A stretch of 39,708 bases of DNA from Elusimicrobia bacterium GWA2_51_34 (GTDB lineage: Bacteria > Elusimicrobiota > Elusimicrobia > Elusimicrobiales > UBA9959): positions 1-39,708 of the forward strand of contig MGTS01000003.1 of assembly GCA_001799565.1 (NCBI GenBank), read 5' to 3'. The notes below the pieces were generated by a model. The model searched no databases, was not told the origin of the DNA, and worked only from the letters and a program-made list of their open reading frames with translations. Shown here piece after piece: positions 15,610-23,803 of this stretch; the first letter of the stretch is position 1, and every line of letters starts with the position of its first letter. The translations under genes were made by a program, and so were the position numbers.

Positions 15610-16454
15610 CTTTGGGCGTATGCTCCACCGGCTCAAGGCTTAAACTGGCGGTTTTTGACGGCAAAAAATTTTATTGCGCCCAGCGGCGCGTGTTTAACCA
15701 GGAAAAACCTCTTTTTCCAATGATAAACAAACTGCTGGGGGGCGCCGGACTTGGGGCTGTTAAAATTTTTTGCGCCGTAAGGGGGCCGGGGAGGTTTACC
15801 GGTATAAGGATAGGCCTTACGCTTGGCCGTGTTCTTGAAGCTCTGGCCGGCGCAAAAATTTATTCAGTCACCCTCTTTGAAGTAATGGCTTTGCAGGCTT
15901 TTGAGAGCGCGAATTTTAAAAGCTGGGCAAAACGCCGCCAAAAAACCAAAATAGCGGTGTTAATGCGGGCCTTTAAAGACGAGTACTTCTGCCAGGTGTT
16001 TCAAGTAACAAGCGAGAAACAGCCAGTCGGGAGTCCTGGAGTCTTGGAGTCCAAAAGTCAGGAATTTAAGATTCAAGATTCCGGATTCAAGATTGGAAAA
16101 CTCTCAGACTCTCAGACTCCCAGACTCCCAGACTCCCAGACTTCAACTCCCGAGCCTTCAACCCTCTTCAAGGCTGTTGAGGAACCGCAATGGCTGAAAG
16201 TGCCTGAAATGAAGGAATATCTTTCGGCACTCGGGCCGGAGCTTTTTGTGATCGGGGATGCCGAAGAAGATCCATCCGTTTATACTCTTGTCCCGGCGTA
16301 TTGTGCAAAGGCCGGTTCCGGAATTTCAAAGATAATCCCCGCTTATCTGATTAAAACCGCCCTGGCCCGGAAAAACCGGAACTCCGCCCCGCTGTATCTT
16401 AAACCGGCGAGGTATGAATTGGAACAGAAAGCTGGTAGGCCGGTAAGCCGGTAG
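15594..16454 (+). CDS. tsaB: tRNA threonylcarbamoyladenosine biosynthesis protein TsaB, with in-frame repeat insertion
   Basis: TsaB is the ASKHA-fold scaffold that binds TsaD in t6A synthesis. The 286 residues include the N-terminal strand pair ('ITLGVCSTGSRLKLAVFDG') and the characteristic GPGRFTGIRIGLTLGR, followed by 'VTLFEVMALQAF' and 'VLMRAFKDEYFCQVF'. From about residue 143 to 188 the protein is low complexity (repeated DSQTPRLPDSQT), encoded by a word-repeat hairpin (16024-16152). The normal fold appears to resume at about 195-258 ('LFVIGDAEEDPSVYTLVPAYCAKAG...IIPAYL'). The last residues and the stop are encoded in the next hairpin (16431). Whether the protein still works is unknown; both ends of the fold are intact. 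Confidence 0.88.
   Translation: MAKEITLGVCSTGSRLKLAVFDGKKFYCAQRRVFNQEKPLFPMINKLLGGAGLGAVKIFCAVRGPGRFTGIRIGLTLGRVLEALAGAKIYSVTLFEVMALQAFESANFKSWAKRRQKTKIAVLMRAFKDEYFCQVFQVTSEKQPVGSPGVLESKSQEFKIQDSGFKIGKLSDSQTPRLPDSQTSTPEPSTLFKAVEEPQWLKVPEMKEYLSALGPELFVIGDAEEDPSVYTLVPAYCAKAGSGISKIIPAYLIKTALARKNRNSAPLYLKPARYELEQKAGRPVSR
16024..16152. repeat. Word-repeat hairpin 9 inside tsaB (GGAGTC family)
   Basis: The left arm 16024-16052 repeats GGGAGTCCTGGAGTCTTGGA. The right arm 16100-16152 repeats its complement (CTCAGACT, then CCCAGACTCCCAGACT). The inner loop has a second word (AAGATTCAAGATTCC). The frame stays open throughout. Confidence 0.85.
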
Positions 16455-16526
16455 GCTAGTATGCTATGACCACTCAGAAAACTTCTTTAAGCATGCCCGC
16501 ATACAAGCATACCAGCCTACAAGCAT
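16431..16526. repeat. Word-repeat hairpin 10 (GTAGGCT family)
   Basis: The left arm 16431-16465 repeats GCTGGTAGGCCGGTAAGCC and GTAGGCTAGTATGCT. The right arm 16490-16526 is the imperfect complement. It supplies the last codons and stop of tsaB and fills the tsaB-rimI gap. It is preceded by CAGAAA, the same lead-in as hairpin 13. Confidence 0.85.
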
Positions 16527-16533
16527 CGGATTT

Positions 16534-17013
16534 ATGCTGATACGCAGAGCCCTGAAAGAAGATTTGCCCGCACTGGCTGAAATAGAGCTTGAGCACCCAT
16601 CTTACCCGGCTTGGGGCGCTAAAGGGCTTTTGGCCGAGCTTTCAAATCCCAACGCCATAACTTTGGCCGCCTGCGACGGGGCCGGGATATCGGGTTTTGT
16701 TAATTTCTGGATAGTGCGGCCCGAGGTGCAGCTTAACGCGGTTGTGGTCTCAAAAAAAAACTTACGGCGCGGAGCGGCTTCAAAATTGCTGGCAAAGATG
16801 TATGAATACGCTAAAAAAACCGCCTGCATCAGCGTTGAGCTGGAAGTGAATGCCGCAAACCTGCCGGCCATAAAACTTTATGAGAAACACGGTTTTACCG
16901 TGGTGGGATGCAGGCCGAAATTCTACAACAATTCCGGGGACGCGCTGTTGATGCGCAAAACCCTCCCAAATACTCCGATAAGGGAGGATTTGGGACCTTT
17001 GGGACTGATATAA
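16534..17013 (+). CDS. rimI: GNAT N-acetyltransferase, RimI-like (ribosomal protein S18 alanine acetyltransferase)
   Basis: A 159-residue GNAT protein with 'LIRRALKEDLPALAEIE' at the start, the acetyl-CoA-binding R..GAASKLL motif at about 79-86, and the RimI-type 'ELEVNAANLPAIKLYEKHGFTVVG' with conserved tyrosine. Position directly after tsaB is the classical tsaE-tsaB-rimI order, which supports RimI over a generic acetyltransferase. The normal end is near LMRKTL (about residue 145). The extra tail PNTPIREDLGPLGLI is encoded by a small inverted repeat (TCCCAAAT 16964-16971 / ATTTGGGA 16988-16995), another case of repeat DNA extending a reading frame. Confidence 0.85.
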   Translation: MLIRRALKEDLPALAEIELEHPSYPAWGAKGLLAELSNPNAITLAACDGAGISGFVNFWIVRPEVQLNAVVVSKKNLRRGAASKLLAKMYEYAKKTACISVELEVNAANLPAIKLYEKHGFTVVGCRPKFYNNSGDALLMRKTLPNTPIREDLGPLGLI

Positions 17014-17109
17014 AAACCAGTTGCAAGTTTTTCACCCATTTGGTGGAACTTTGTTTTCTGTTGAATACTGAAGCTTTTCGCCGGCAAAACCCCAGTGTAT
17101 GGAGAAAAA

Positions 17110-19272
17110 ATGACTAAATATAAATTACCCGCCGCAGTGCTTGGCTTCCTGGTTTTAACCGGTTCCGTCGTGGCTTCCGACAAAGACTCTTATCTGCACT
17201 TTATGAACGGGCTCGCGTTGGAGCGCAGGGGTGATTACGCTTCGGCCCTGCTGGAATACAAGCGCACCCTGCTGCTTGACCCGCAATCCATTTTTGTTTA
17301 CAAGCAGGCGCTAAACCTGGCGCTTCATATTGGCAGGGTGGACGACGCCGAGAAATGGGCCAGGTTCGTGGTGAGCGCGGACTCCGCCACCTCCGACAAC
17401 TGGGTGCTTTACGGCAATGTGTGCTGGGCAAAAAACGATCTTGAAGGCGCGCGCAAAGCTTATGAAAAAGCGCAAGCGATAGATAATAACAACGCGGAGG
17501 CGGCTTACCAGCTGGCGAGTCTGTGGAGTTCCAGGGACCCTGATAAGTCTATAGGTTATCTCAAACGCTTTCTGGAGCTTAGGCCCGATGAAGAGGCGGA
17601 TGTGCGTTACCAGCTGGCAGTGCTTTACAATCTTAAGGGTGATTATGAGGCGATGAAGGAAAACCTGCTTAAGGCAAAGGAAGCCGATAGCCTCTATCTG
17701 CAGCCCCGCTACATGCTTGCCAATTATTATGAGATGAAAAATGACACGGCCTCGGCTTTGGCGGAATATCAGGACCTGTCATCCCTTGAGAACGACAACA
17801 TTGATCTTTTTAACCATCTGGGCGAGCTTTACGCTTCGCCCGCGGTTTCAAACCTGCCTGAGGCGGAAAAATATTTTTTGAAAGCTTACGGCCTGGATAA
17901 AACCAACGCTTCGGCCTGTTTCTGGCTTTCCGTGATAAGCGAGCAAAGGCGCGATTTTTCCGGGGCGGCGGGTTTCCTGGAAACCTCACGCGACCTTAAA
18001 GAAAATCCTTCAAGCGTTCTACGGCTCAGTTATTACTATACGCAGAGCGGGCGCTACACAACAGCCGTTAAAATACTTGAAGACTCCCATAAAAAATGGC
18101 CGGACAACCGGGAAGTATCGTATTTTCTGGCTTTGGGTTACGACGACACCCGGCGCACGCTGCAAGCGCTGGAAATGCTTAAAGGCCTGATAGCCGGGGA
18201 TACCGGTTACGTAGAGGCGCGCATGCAGTACGCCGTAATCAGCGAGCGGGAGGGAAATATTGCGGAGGCGGAGGAAAATTTTCGCCTTCTGCTTGCGAGA
18301 GATCCGGCCAACGCCAATATTCTCAACTACCTCGGCTATTCACTTGCCGACAGAGGAATGAAACTTGCCGAGGCGGAAGTTTTTATTTCAAGCGCGGTTA
18401 AACTTGAGCCTGATAACGCCGCTTATATGGATTCTCTCGCCTGGGTGTATTTCAGACAGGGCCGCATTAAGGAAGCCGTAGCGCAGATAAACAAAGCGCT
18501 TAAACTTGTTTACGACGACGTCACTCTTTGGGAGCACACGGGAGAGATCTATTATTCTATCGGAGATTACAAGAATGCCTGGCGTGCTTTCAAAACCTCA
18601 TTTGCGCTGGACCGCTCCACAAAACGCAAGGCTACCGCGGAAAAAATAAAAGACACGCAGGAAAAAATAGATCCCAAAGAGGCCGCGGCGCTGGAAACGG
18701 ATTTTATGAAAGGTATGCTGCTTCAGGGCAGGGAATTTTCCGCCTTCGCCAAACTTTACGCCAAATTCAAGGGTAAGCAGGTGAAGCTTGACGCTGTGGC
18801 GCATTTCTCCCCGCCGGAGGATTTTTCGCTTATTGTAATGGGGCCGCTGATGGCGCCGCTTTGGAAAATTAAATTAAGCGGTTCCGAAGTTGAAATGGAC
18901 GCCTTTTCGCTTAAAGGCCTTGACGAAGGCGCCTTCAGTTACTGGGCGCGCCTGATGGCGGAGGAAATGCGCGATTATTTTTCAGGCGCCTGGCTTCGGG
19001 GGGCGGAGCCGGACGAGCCCGGCTGGAACTTGGAACGGCTTAAAAATGCGCAGAGGGAAGTGCGCCTGGATAAAACGCTTACTTATCCGGAGAGCGCGGA
19101 ACCCGCGCGCGAAAGGAAGCTTGAGGTCAGGCTTGGGGATTATTTCCTTGGCAACCTGTTCCTTATACCGAAAACTTTGGAGTTTAAAGTGCCGTTCTTT
19201 TCACTTAAGCTGGTGCTGGACAAGAATCAGCTCAATCTTAAGGATGTCAACCGGTTTCAATTGCCGCGGTAG
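17110..19272 (+). CDS. Secreted tetratricopeptide-repeat protein
   Basis: The start at ATG 17110 is chosen because GGAG lies at proper spacing and the protein then begins with a clean signal peptide (TKYKLPAAVLGFLVLTGSVVA, cut before SDKDS); an in-frame ATG at 17095 would precede it. Residues about 28-540 are a near-continuous array of TPR motifs ('GLALERRGDYASALLEYKRTL', 'AYEKAQAIDNNNAEAAYQLA', 'INYLGYSLADRG'-like, 'AYMDSLAWVYFRQGRIKEAV'). The last 170 or so residues are non-TPR, rich in beta pattern, and end in LNLKDVNRFQLPR. It probably scaffolds outer-membrane or periplasmic assembly. The 'NYLGYSLAD....AEVFISSAVKLEPDNAAYMDSLAWV' wording is shared with many envelope TPR proteins. Confidence 0.85.
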   Translation: MTKYKLPAAVLGFLVLTGSVVASDKDSYLHFMNGLALERRGDYASALLEYKRTLLLDPQSIFVYKQALNLALHIGRVDDAEKWARFVVSADSATSDNWVLYGNVCWAKNDLEGARKAYEKAQAIDNNNAEAAYQLASLWSSRDPDKSIGYLKRFLELRPDEEADVRYQLAVLYNLKGDYEAMKENLLKAKEADSLYLQPRYMLANYYEMKNDTASALAEYQDLSSLENDNIDLFNHLGELYASPAVSNLPEAEKYFLKAYGLDKTNASACFWLSVISEQRRDFSGAAGFLETSRDLKENPSSVLRLSYYYTQSGRYTTAVKILEDSHKKWPDNREVSYFLALGYDDTRRTLQALEMLKGLIAGDTGYVEARMQYAVISEREGNIAEAEENFRLLLARDPANANILNYLGYSLADRGMKLAEAEVFISSAVKLEPDNAAYMDSLAWVYFRQGRIKEAVAQINKALKLVYDDVTLWEHTGEIYYSIGDYKNAWRAFKTSFALDRSTKRKATAEKIKDTQEKIDPKEAAALETDFMKGMLLQGREFSAFAKLYAKFKGKQVKLDAVAHFSPPEDFSLIVMGPLMAPLWKIKLSGSEVEMDAFSLKGLDEGAFSYWARLMAEEMRDYFSGAWLRGAEPDEPGWNLERLKNAQREVRLDKTLTYPESAEPARERKLEVRLGDYFLGNLFLIPKTLEFKVPFFSLKLVLDKNQLNLKDVNRFQLPR

Positions 19273-19273
19273 G

Positions 19274-19500
19274 AAGTCACAAGAGCACAGGAGCACAAGT
19301 CACAAGTGACAGCTTGGGAAAGTCACAGATTGTAAGTCTTAAGTCGCAAATCATAAGTGCTAAATGAGAAATATAAAAAAGTCAAAATTTGTATTTTTGT
19401 GGCTTTTTTAAAATACTCTTGCTTGTGACCTGGCCGTTTGAGGACCAGTGTTCTTTGAGACGGCACCTCCAGAGGATTGTGACTTGTGTCTTGTGACTTG
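19274..19500. repeat. Word-repeat hairpin 11 (AAGTCACA family)
   Basis: The left side, 19274-19360, repeats AAGTCACA variants (AAGTCACAAGAGCACAGG, AAGTCACAAGTGACAG). The right end 19479-19500 repeats the complement (GTGACTTGTGTCTTGTGACT). At 227 bp it is the longest of the family and it encloses a terminator-like hairpin. Confidence 0.8.
19375..19409 (+). terminator. Probable Rho-independent terminator after the TPR gene
   Basis: AAAAAAGTCA at 19375-19384 pairs with TGGCTTTTTT at 19400-19409, giving a stem with nine of ten pairs and a T-run on the 3' side. The A-run on the other side could let it act in both directions. The loop is 15 nt and AT-rich, so it is weak. Confidence 0.5.
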
Positions 19501-19508
19501 CTTTGATT

Positions 19509-20402
19509 ATGAATACTGTTAAAATAAACGCGTACGCTAAAATAAACCTTTTCCTGGAAGTGACTGCCAGGCGCGGCGACGGCTATCATGACCTTGCCAC
19601 GCTTTTTGCCAGGGTGGGGCTTTGCGACCGGCTGCGCCTTGAAAAAACAAAAAAGTCCGGCATAGCTTTTAAGCTTTTCAACCGCTCAAACCTTAAACTC
19701 TCAAAGCCCGCAGACAACATCGTTTACAAGGCGGCGGAAAAGTTTTTTACGGAGTTCGGGATTGAACCGGCCGTTAAAATAACACTGCTGAAACGCGTGC
19801 CGGTGGGCGCGGGCCTTGGCGGCGGCTCCTCCGACGCGGCGGCGGCGCTTTTGGGTCTCAGGCGCCTTTACGGCCTTGACAATAAGAATACTTTGAAAAA
19901 ACTTTCGCGCCTGGCACTCGAACTTGGCTCTGATGTGCCGTTTTTCCTTTTAGACAAAACTTTTGCGGTGGGCCGCGGCCGCGGCGAAATTTTACGCCCG
20001 CTAAAGGCGCGCGGCCGGCTTCCGCTGGTTTTGCTGGTTTATCCGGGAGAGCCGGTTTACACCAAGGAGGTATATGGCCGCCTGAAATTGGGCGTCGGGA
20101 GTGAAATAGCCGCTAAACTGAAAGATTTAAAAAAACTTATCCGGCTGATTGAAAAAGGGCGTTTTAATACCGCGGCGGGACCGCTTCTTTTTAACCGCCT
20201 GGAAACATCTGTCCTGCCAAATCACAAAAAAACGGCGGGAGCCAAACAAGCCATGCTTACGCTGGGGGCTCTCCCGGTTTTAATGTCGGGTTCCGGCGCT
20301 GTGGTTTTCGCTTTGGCCTGGAACAGGGCGCATGCGGCAAAAATGGCGGCTCGGGTTTCCAAACAGAAAGGTTACAAGGTTTTTCTGTCAAATTTTTGGT
20401 AA
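19509..20402 (+). CDS. ispE: 4-diphosphocytidyl-2-C-methyl-D-erythritol kinase
   Basis: IspE is the GHMP kinase of the non-mevalonate isoprenoid pathway. The start at ATG 19509 gives 297 residues. Motifs: 'NAYAKINLFLEVTARRGDGYHDL' with the conserved lysine and the substrate-binding YHDL, the ATP-binding PVGAGLGGGSSDAAAAL, the 'LGSDVPFFL' segment with the catalytic aspartate, and the C-terminal LMSGSGAVVFAL. It is complete. A TTG two codons upstream could also serve as a start. The upstream gap is filled by hairpin 11, whose right arm ends 8 bp before the start. Confidence 0.95.
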   Translation: MNTVKINAYAKINLFLEVTARRGDGYHDLATLFARVGLCDRLRLEKTKKSGIAFKLFNRSNLKLSKPADNIVYKAAEKFFTEFGIEPAVKITLLKRVPVGAGLGGGSSDAAAALLGLRRLYGLDNKNTLKKLSRLALELGSDVPFFLLDKTFAVGRGRGEILRPLKARGRLPLVLLVYPGEPVYTKEVYGRLKLGVGSEIAAKLKDLKKLIRLIEKGRFNTAAGPLLFNRLETSVLPNHKKTAGAKQAMLTLGALPVLMSGSGAVVFALAWNRAHAAKMAARVSKQKGYKVFLSNFW

Positions 20403-20487
20403 AATTTCAGGGAGCAGGCGGGGTGGACGATTGCCAGCTGTTAGTTGCCGGGAAGTGGGGGAAAAAGTCGGAAGGGTGTGATAAAGG

Positions 20488-20609
20488 GGATTACCGCTTC
20501 GGGAGGTTCAGTGAAGCGACCAAGCGAAGCGCGGGAGGCAAGCGACGAAGGAGGGCAGCGCCCTCCTCGTAGAGCACCGGCCGTCACCTTATAAGGCCGG
20601 CGGTAATCC
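20488..20609 (+). other. Structured repeat element, copy B, upstream of spoVG
   Basis: This 122-nt stretch is closed by a perfect 10-bp stem (GGATTACCGC 20488-20497 with GCGGTAATCC 20600-20609). Inside are two hairpins, GGAGGGC-agc-GCCCTCC and CCGGCC...GGCCGG, linked by TCGTAGAGCACC. Copy A at 5709-5856 (opposite strand) keeps both inner stems with changed base pairs. It ends about 55 bp before the spoVG start. It may be a leader RNA, a small RNA or a palindromic mobile element. The rest of 20403-20663 shows no gene. Confidence 0.6.
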
Positions 20610-20663
20610 GTCCCGCGCGCTATGCAGTGCGGCGCGGGGTGCGACAAGGGGGAGGGGGACAAC

Positions 20664-20984
20664 ATGGAAGTTACCGAGGTAAGGATACATCTGCGCAATG
20701 AGGCGCGGCTAAAGGCGTTTGCCACCGTCACTTTTGACGGCGCTTTCGTGGTGCACAACATGAAAGTGGTAGAAGGAAATAACGGGTTGATAGTCTGTAT
20801 GCCTTCTAGAAAAATAAAAGACGGCACTTATAAGGATATCGCCCATCCGATAGATAACGGGTTCCGCGGCAGGCTTGAGGCGATAATTCTTAAAGCCTAC
20901 AAAGAAGAGATGGCCAAAAGCGGGATTCCCATGGGCGAAGGCCAGCCAGCCGCCAGCGCGCGGCGGGCCGATGGCGCTGTTTAA
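20664..20984 (+). CDS. spoVG: SpoVG family RNA/DNA-binding regulator
   Basis: SpoVG proteins are small site-specific nucleic-acid-binding regulators found in spore formers, spirochaetes and several other phyla. I place the start at ATG 20664, preceded by GGGGAGGGGG; an in-frame start at 20622 would add 14 residues foreign to the family. The 106 residues match throughout: MEVTEVRIHL, 'LKAFATVTFDGAFVVHNMKVVEG' and the highly conserved MPSRK, 'YKDIAHPI' and 'R..LE..IL.AYKEE'. The C-terminal tail is alanine-rich and variable. tRNA-Gln begins 3 bp after the stop, so the two may share a transcript. Confidence 0.94.
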   Translation: MEVTEVRIHLRNEARLKAFATVTFDGAFVVHNMKVVEGNNGLIVCMPSRKIKDGTYKDIAHPIDNGFRGRLEAIILKAYKEEMAKSGIPMGEGQPAASARRADGAV

Positions 20985-20987
20985 TAT

Positions 20988-21058
20988 TCCCGGGTAGTGT
21001 AATGGTAACACACCGCCCTTTGAAGGCGTTATTCATGGTTCGAGTCCATGCCCGGGAG
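20988..21058 (+). tRNA. tRNA-Gln (anticodon TTG)
   Basis: The 71-nt sequence folds with acceptor TCCCGGG/CCCGGGA, D-stem GTGT/ACAC, anticodon loop CTTTGAA (anticodon TTG), a short variable loop, T-arm CATGG-TTCGAGT-CCATG, and discriminator G. The outer pair of the anticodon stem is a C-T mismatch, a small oddity. CCA is not encoded. Confidence 0.93.
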
Positions 21059-21101
21059 CGCAAGCCTTGAACATTTTGTGAAATAAAAACATTCCCTTTT
21101 C

Positions 21102-22271
21102 ATGCCCGGTCTCCTTGATATCCTGCTCGCTTTTTCGGGTCTCAGTTCTGCCGTCCAGTTTTATTTCGCCGTTTCCTCGGCGCGCCGTACTAAATTCCTT
21201 GAAGATTATAAGCCGCCCCCGGATTTCAAATTCCCATCGTTATCCATAATAACCCCGGCCCGCGACGAGGCCGATACGGTACTTGAGGCTTCCCTTTCAA
21301 AGCTGGCCTGCGAGTATCCGGGCTTTGAACTGATACTGGCTGACGACCGTTCCGTGGACGGCACCGGCGGGATAATAGACAGCCTGGCCCTTAAAGACAA
21401 GAGGGTAAAAGCCATCCATATAAAAACGCTCCCGGAAAATTGGTTGGGAAAGGTGAACGCGCTGCAGGAGGGGCTTAAGGCCGCCTCCGGCGAATGGCTG
21501 CTTTTCTCCGACGCGGATGTAGTATTTGCTCCAGACACCCTTAAAAAAGCGGTATTTTACGCCGAAACTAATTGTCTTGGCCATCTGGCGCTTATGCCGG
21601 AGCTGGTTCCAGGCGGTTTTGCAATGGACGCTATTTTTAACGCGGGGGTGCTGCCTATGGCAAGGTGGGCTTCCTGGAACTCTGAAACGGCGGGGCCCGC
21701 GCAGGCCGTGGGCATAGGAGCGTTTAATCTGGTAAAGCGCTCAGAGTTCCTTAAAACCCCGGGTTTTGAATGGCTCAAACTTGAGATTATAGACGATATG
21801 GGTTTGGCGCTGATGATGAGATTATCGGGAGCTAAAGGAGCTTCTTTAAGCGGGCGCGGGCTTTTAAAACTGCGGCTTTATAAAACTCTGGCTGAGGCGG
21901 CGCGCGGGGCCGGCAAATCGGCGCTTAGCGCGGCGGAATTTAACTTAGCGCTGTCGGGGCTTGCGGTGGCGCTGCTTTTAATTTCCGAGGTTTTGCCGTT
22001 TCTATTATGGTTTTACCCGGGCGCGCCAATAGCCGCGGTCTTTGCCGTATGCGCTTTAAAACTCTCTTTCTACTCTTATTTCAGCGCCCGGAACCGACGC
22101 CCGGTTTTACCGGCGCTTCTGGCGCCGTTCGGCGCGGCTGTCGGGATCCTGGTTATGTTTAAATATGCGGCTTCCAATGCCATGTCCGGCAATGTTTCCT
22201 GGCGGGGCACTTCTTATCCGGTGAGTCTCCTTAAAGTCCACAAGCGCTTCCACCTGGAAAATTTTTATTGA
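21102..22271 (+). CDS. Family 2 membrane glycosyltransferase
   Basis: The 389-residue protein has an N-terminal membrane helix, a GT-A glycosyltransferase family 2 domain (about 45-260), and three C-terminal membrane segments (about 278-350). 'LSIITPARDEADTV' is the nucleotide-binding start. 'ELILADDRSVDGT' and 'WLLFSDADVVF' carry the DD and DXD-type metal sites, and 'EIIDDMGLALMMRLSG' is the ED/DD acceptor-side motif. The layout resembles HpnB- and CrtQ-like transferases that act on lipid carriers or membrane lipids. No neighbour fixes the substrate. The start lies 43 bp after tRNA-Gln and has no strong Shine-Dalgarno sequence. Confidence 0.85.
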   Translation: MPGLLDILLAFSGLSSAVQFYFAVSSARRTKFLEDYKPPPDFKFPSLSIITPARDEADTVLEASLSKLACEYPGFELILADDRSVDGTGGIIDSLALKDKRVKAIHIKTLPENWLGKVNALQEGLKAASGEWLLFSDADVVFAPDTLKKAVFYAETNCLGHLALMPELVPGGFAMDAIFNAGVLPMARWASWNSETAGPAQAVGIGAFNLVKRSEFLKTPGFEWLKLEIIDDMGLALMMRLSGAKGASLSGRGLLKLRLYKTLAEAARGAGKSALSAAEFNLALSGLAVALLLISEVLPFLLWFYPGAPIAAVFAVCALKLSFYSYFSARNRRPVLPALLAPFGAAVGILVMFKYAASNAMSGNVSWRGTSYPVSLLKVHKRFHLENFY

Positions 22272-22364
22272 TCCGCATTTATATTTCCCTTTAAAAGGCA
22301 AGGGTCTATTTTGTAAAATTTCATTGTCGGCATCCCTTCTGTTTTCAGAGGTCTTCTTTTTCGT

Positions 22365-23753
22365 ATGTCCGAAAACAAAAACATCGCGGCGGTTATACTG
22401 GCGGCCGGCCTTGGCGTCAGGATGAAGTCCGAACTGCCAAAGGTCCTTCATTGCCTTGGCGGCATGTCTCTTATTGAGCGCGTGGTCCGCCGGGCGGCAG
22501 CTCTCTCGCCTGAAAAAATAATCATCGTTACCGGCCATAAGGCCGTAATGGTGGAAACGGAACTCTCTAAAAAATTTGAAAAAGAAGCTTTCAGGAAGAA
22601 AATAGTTTTTCTCAGGCAGAAACTGCTTAAAGGCAGCGGCAGGGCGGTGCAGGAGGCTATGGCGCTTATAAAAAAACACGCGCACGCCTTTGTGCTTTGC
22701 GGCGACGCCCCGCTTTTCCGGGAGGCCACGGTAAAAAAGATATTTTCGGTCTATTTAAAAACCAGGCCTGAATGCCTGGTTGTGACGGCTGAACTGCCGG
22801 AGCCGGGCTCTTATGGCCGTATAAAACGCGGCAAAGACGGTTCGGTGCGTTCTATAATTGAGGCCGACGGAGCGCAACCGGGCGAGCTTGCCATAAAAGA
22901 GGTGAATTCCGGCGCCTATGTTTTCAGCGTGAAAGCGCTTGCCGCCGCGATTAAAAATCTTAAAAAGAAAGGTTCCAAAGGCGAGTATTATCTGACCGAC
23001 GCGCTTGAAAATATACTTTCCGCCGGCGGAACTGTTTCGGCTTTCAGGCTTAAGGACCCTTTGGAAATGGCCGGTATAAATTCACGGGAGGGGCTTGCCG
23101 GGGCTTACAAGATCCTGAATGCGCGCAAAAACAGCGAGCTTATGGCTTCCGGCGTTACAATTGTCGACCCGGCAAATACCTATATAGACGAAAGCGTTAA
23201 AGTGGGCCGCGACAGCGTTATTTTTCCGGGAATATTCCTTAAGGGCCGTTCGATAGTGGGAAAAAACTGCCGCCTGGGCCCTTATGGAATTATAGAGGAT
23301 TCCGTTATAGAAAACGGCTGCGAGATAAAGTTCGGCTGCTGCCTTTCCCGGAGCCGTGTGCGCGCGGGATCCGTGGTGGGACCGGTCTCGCACCTGCGCC
23401 CCGCTTCAGATATCGGGCCGCTCGCCAAGGTGGGTAATTTTTCGGAAATTAAAAAGTCAAGAATAGGACGCGGCTCAAAAGTGCCGCACCTGAGCTATAT
23501 AGGCGACACCATCATGGGTGAAAAAGTTAATGTGGGAGCCGGCACCATAACATGCAATTACGATGGAAAAAATAAAAACCGGACCATAATCGGCAATAGC
23601 GTTTTTATAGGCTCAAACGCCAATCTGGTGGCTCCGGTAAAAATAGGCGCCGGCGCCCTTGTGGCGGCGGGCTCAACCATAACAGAGGATGTGCCGCCCG
23701 GCAAGCTGGTGCTTGCCAGGGCCAGACAGGTGTTGAAAAACATCAAACGCTAA
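22365..23753 (+). CDS. glmU: Bifunctional UDP-N-acetylglucosamine pyrophosphorylase / glucosamine-1-phosphate N-acetyltransferase
   Basis: GlmU acetylates glucosamine-1-phosphate and couples it to UTP to form UDP-GlcNAc. The 462-residue protein has the N-terminal nucleotidyltransferase ('AVILAAGLGVRMKSELPKVLH', 'GHKAVMVE', 'VLCGDAPLF', 'EVNSGAYVF') and a C-terminal left-handed beta helix of hexapeptide repeats ending 'VNVGAGTITCNYDG', 'TIIGNSVFIGSNANLVAPV', 'GAGALVAAGSTITEDVP'. These residues include the acetyl-CoA and uridyl sites. It is complete. It sits just before prs, as in many bacteria where glmU-prs-rplY-pth are linked. Confidence 0.96.
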   Translation: MSENKNIAAVILAAGLGVRMKSELPKVLHCLGGMSLIERVVRRAAALSPEKIIIVTGHKAVMVETELSKKFEKEAFRKKIVFLRQKLLKGSGRAVQEAMALIKKHAHAFVLCGDAPLFREATVKKIFSVYLKTRPECLVVTAELPEPGSYGRIKRGKDGSVRSIIEADGAQPGELAIKEVNSGAYVFSVKALAAAIKNLKKKGSKGEYYLTDALENILSAGGTVSAFRLKDPLEMAGINSREGLAGAYKILNARKNSELMASGVTIVDPANTYIDESVKVGRDSVIFPGIFLKGRSIVGKNCRLGPYGIIEDSVIENGCEIKFGCCLSRSRVRAGSVVGPVSHLRPASDIGPLAKVGNFSEIKKSRIGRGSKVPHLSYIGDTIMGEKVNVGAGTITCNYDGKNKNRTIIGNSVFIGSNANLVAPVKIGAGALVAAGSTITEDVPPGKLVLARARQVLKNIKR

Positions 23754-23803
23754 AAAGCGGCAACCAAGGTTCGCATTAGCAGCTATAGAAAAAAGGTAAA
23801 CCC

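Noticed and set aside
20403-20640. GC-rich structured region upstream of spoVG as RNase P, tmRNA or SRP RNA
   Set aside because: None of the conserved cores (for example GAGGAAAGTCC for RNase P) is present; a second shorter copy elsewhere argues for a repeat or unknown RNA.
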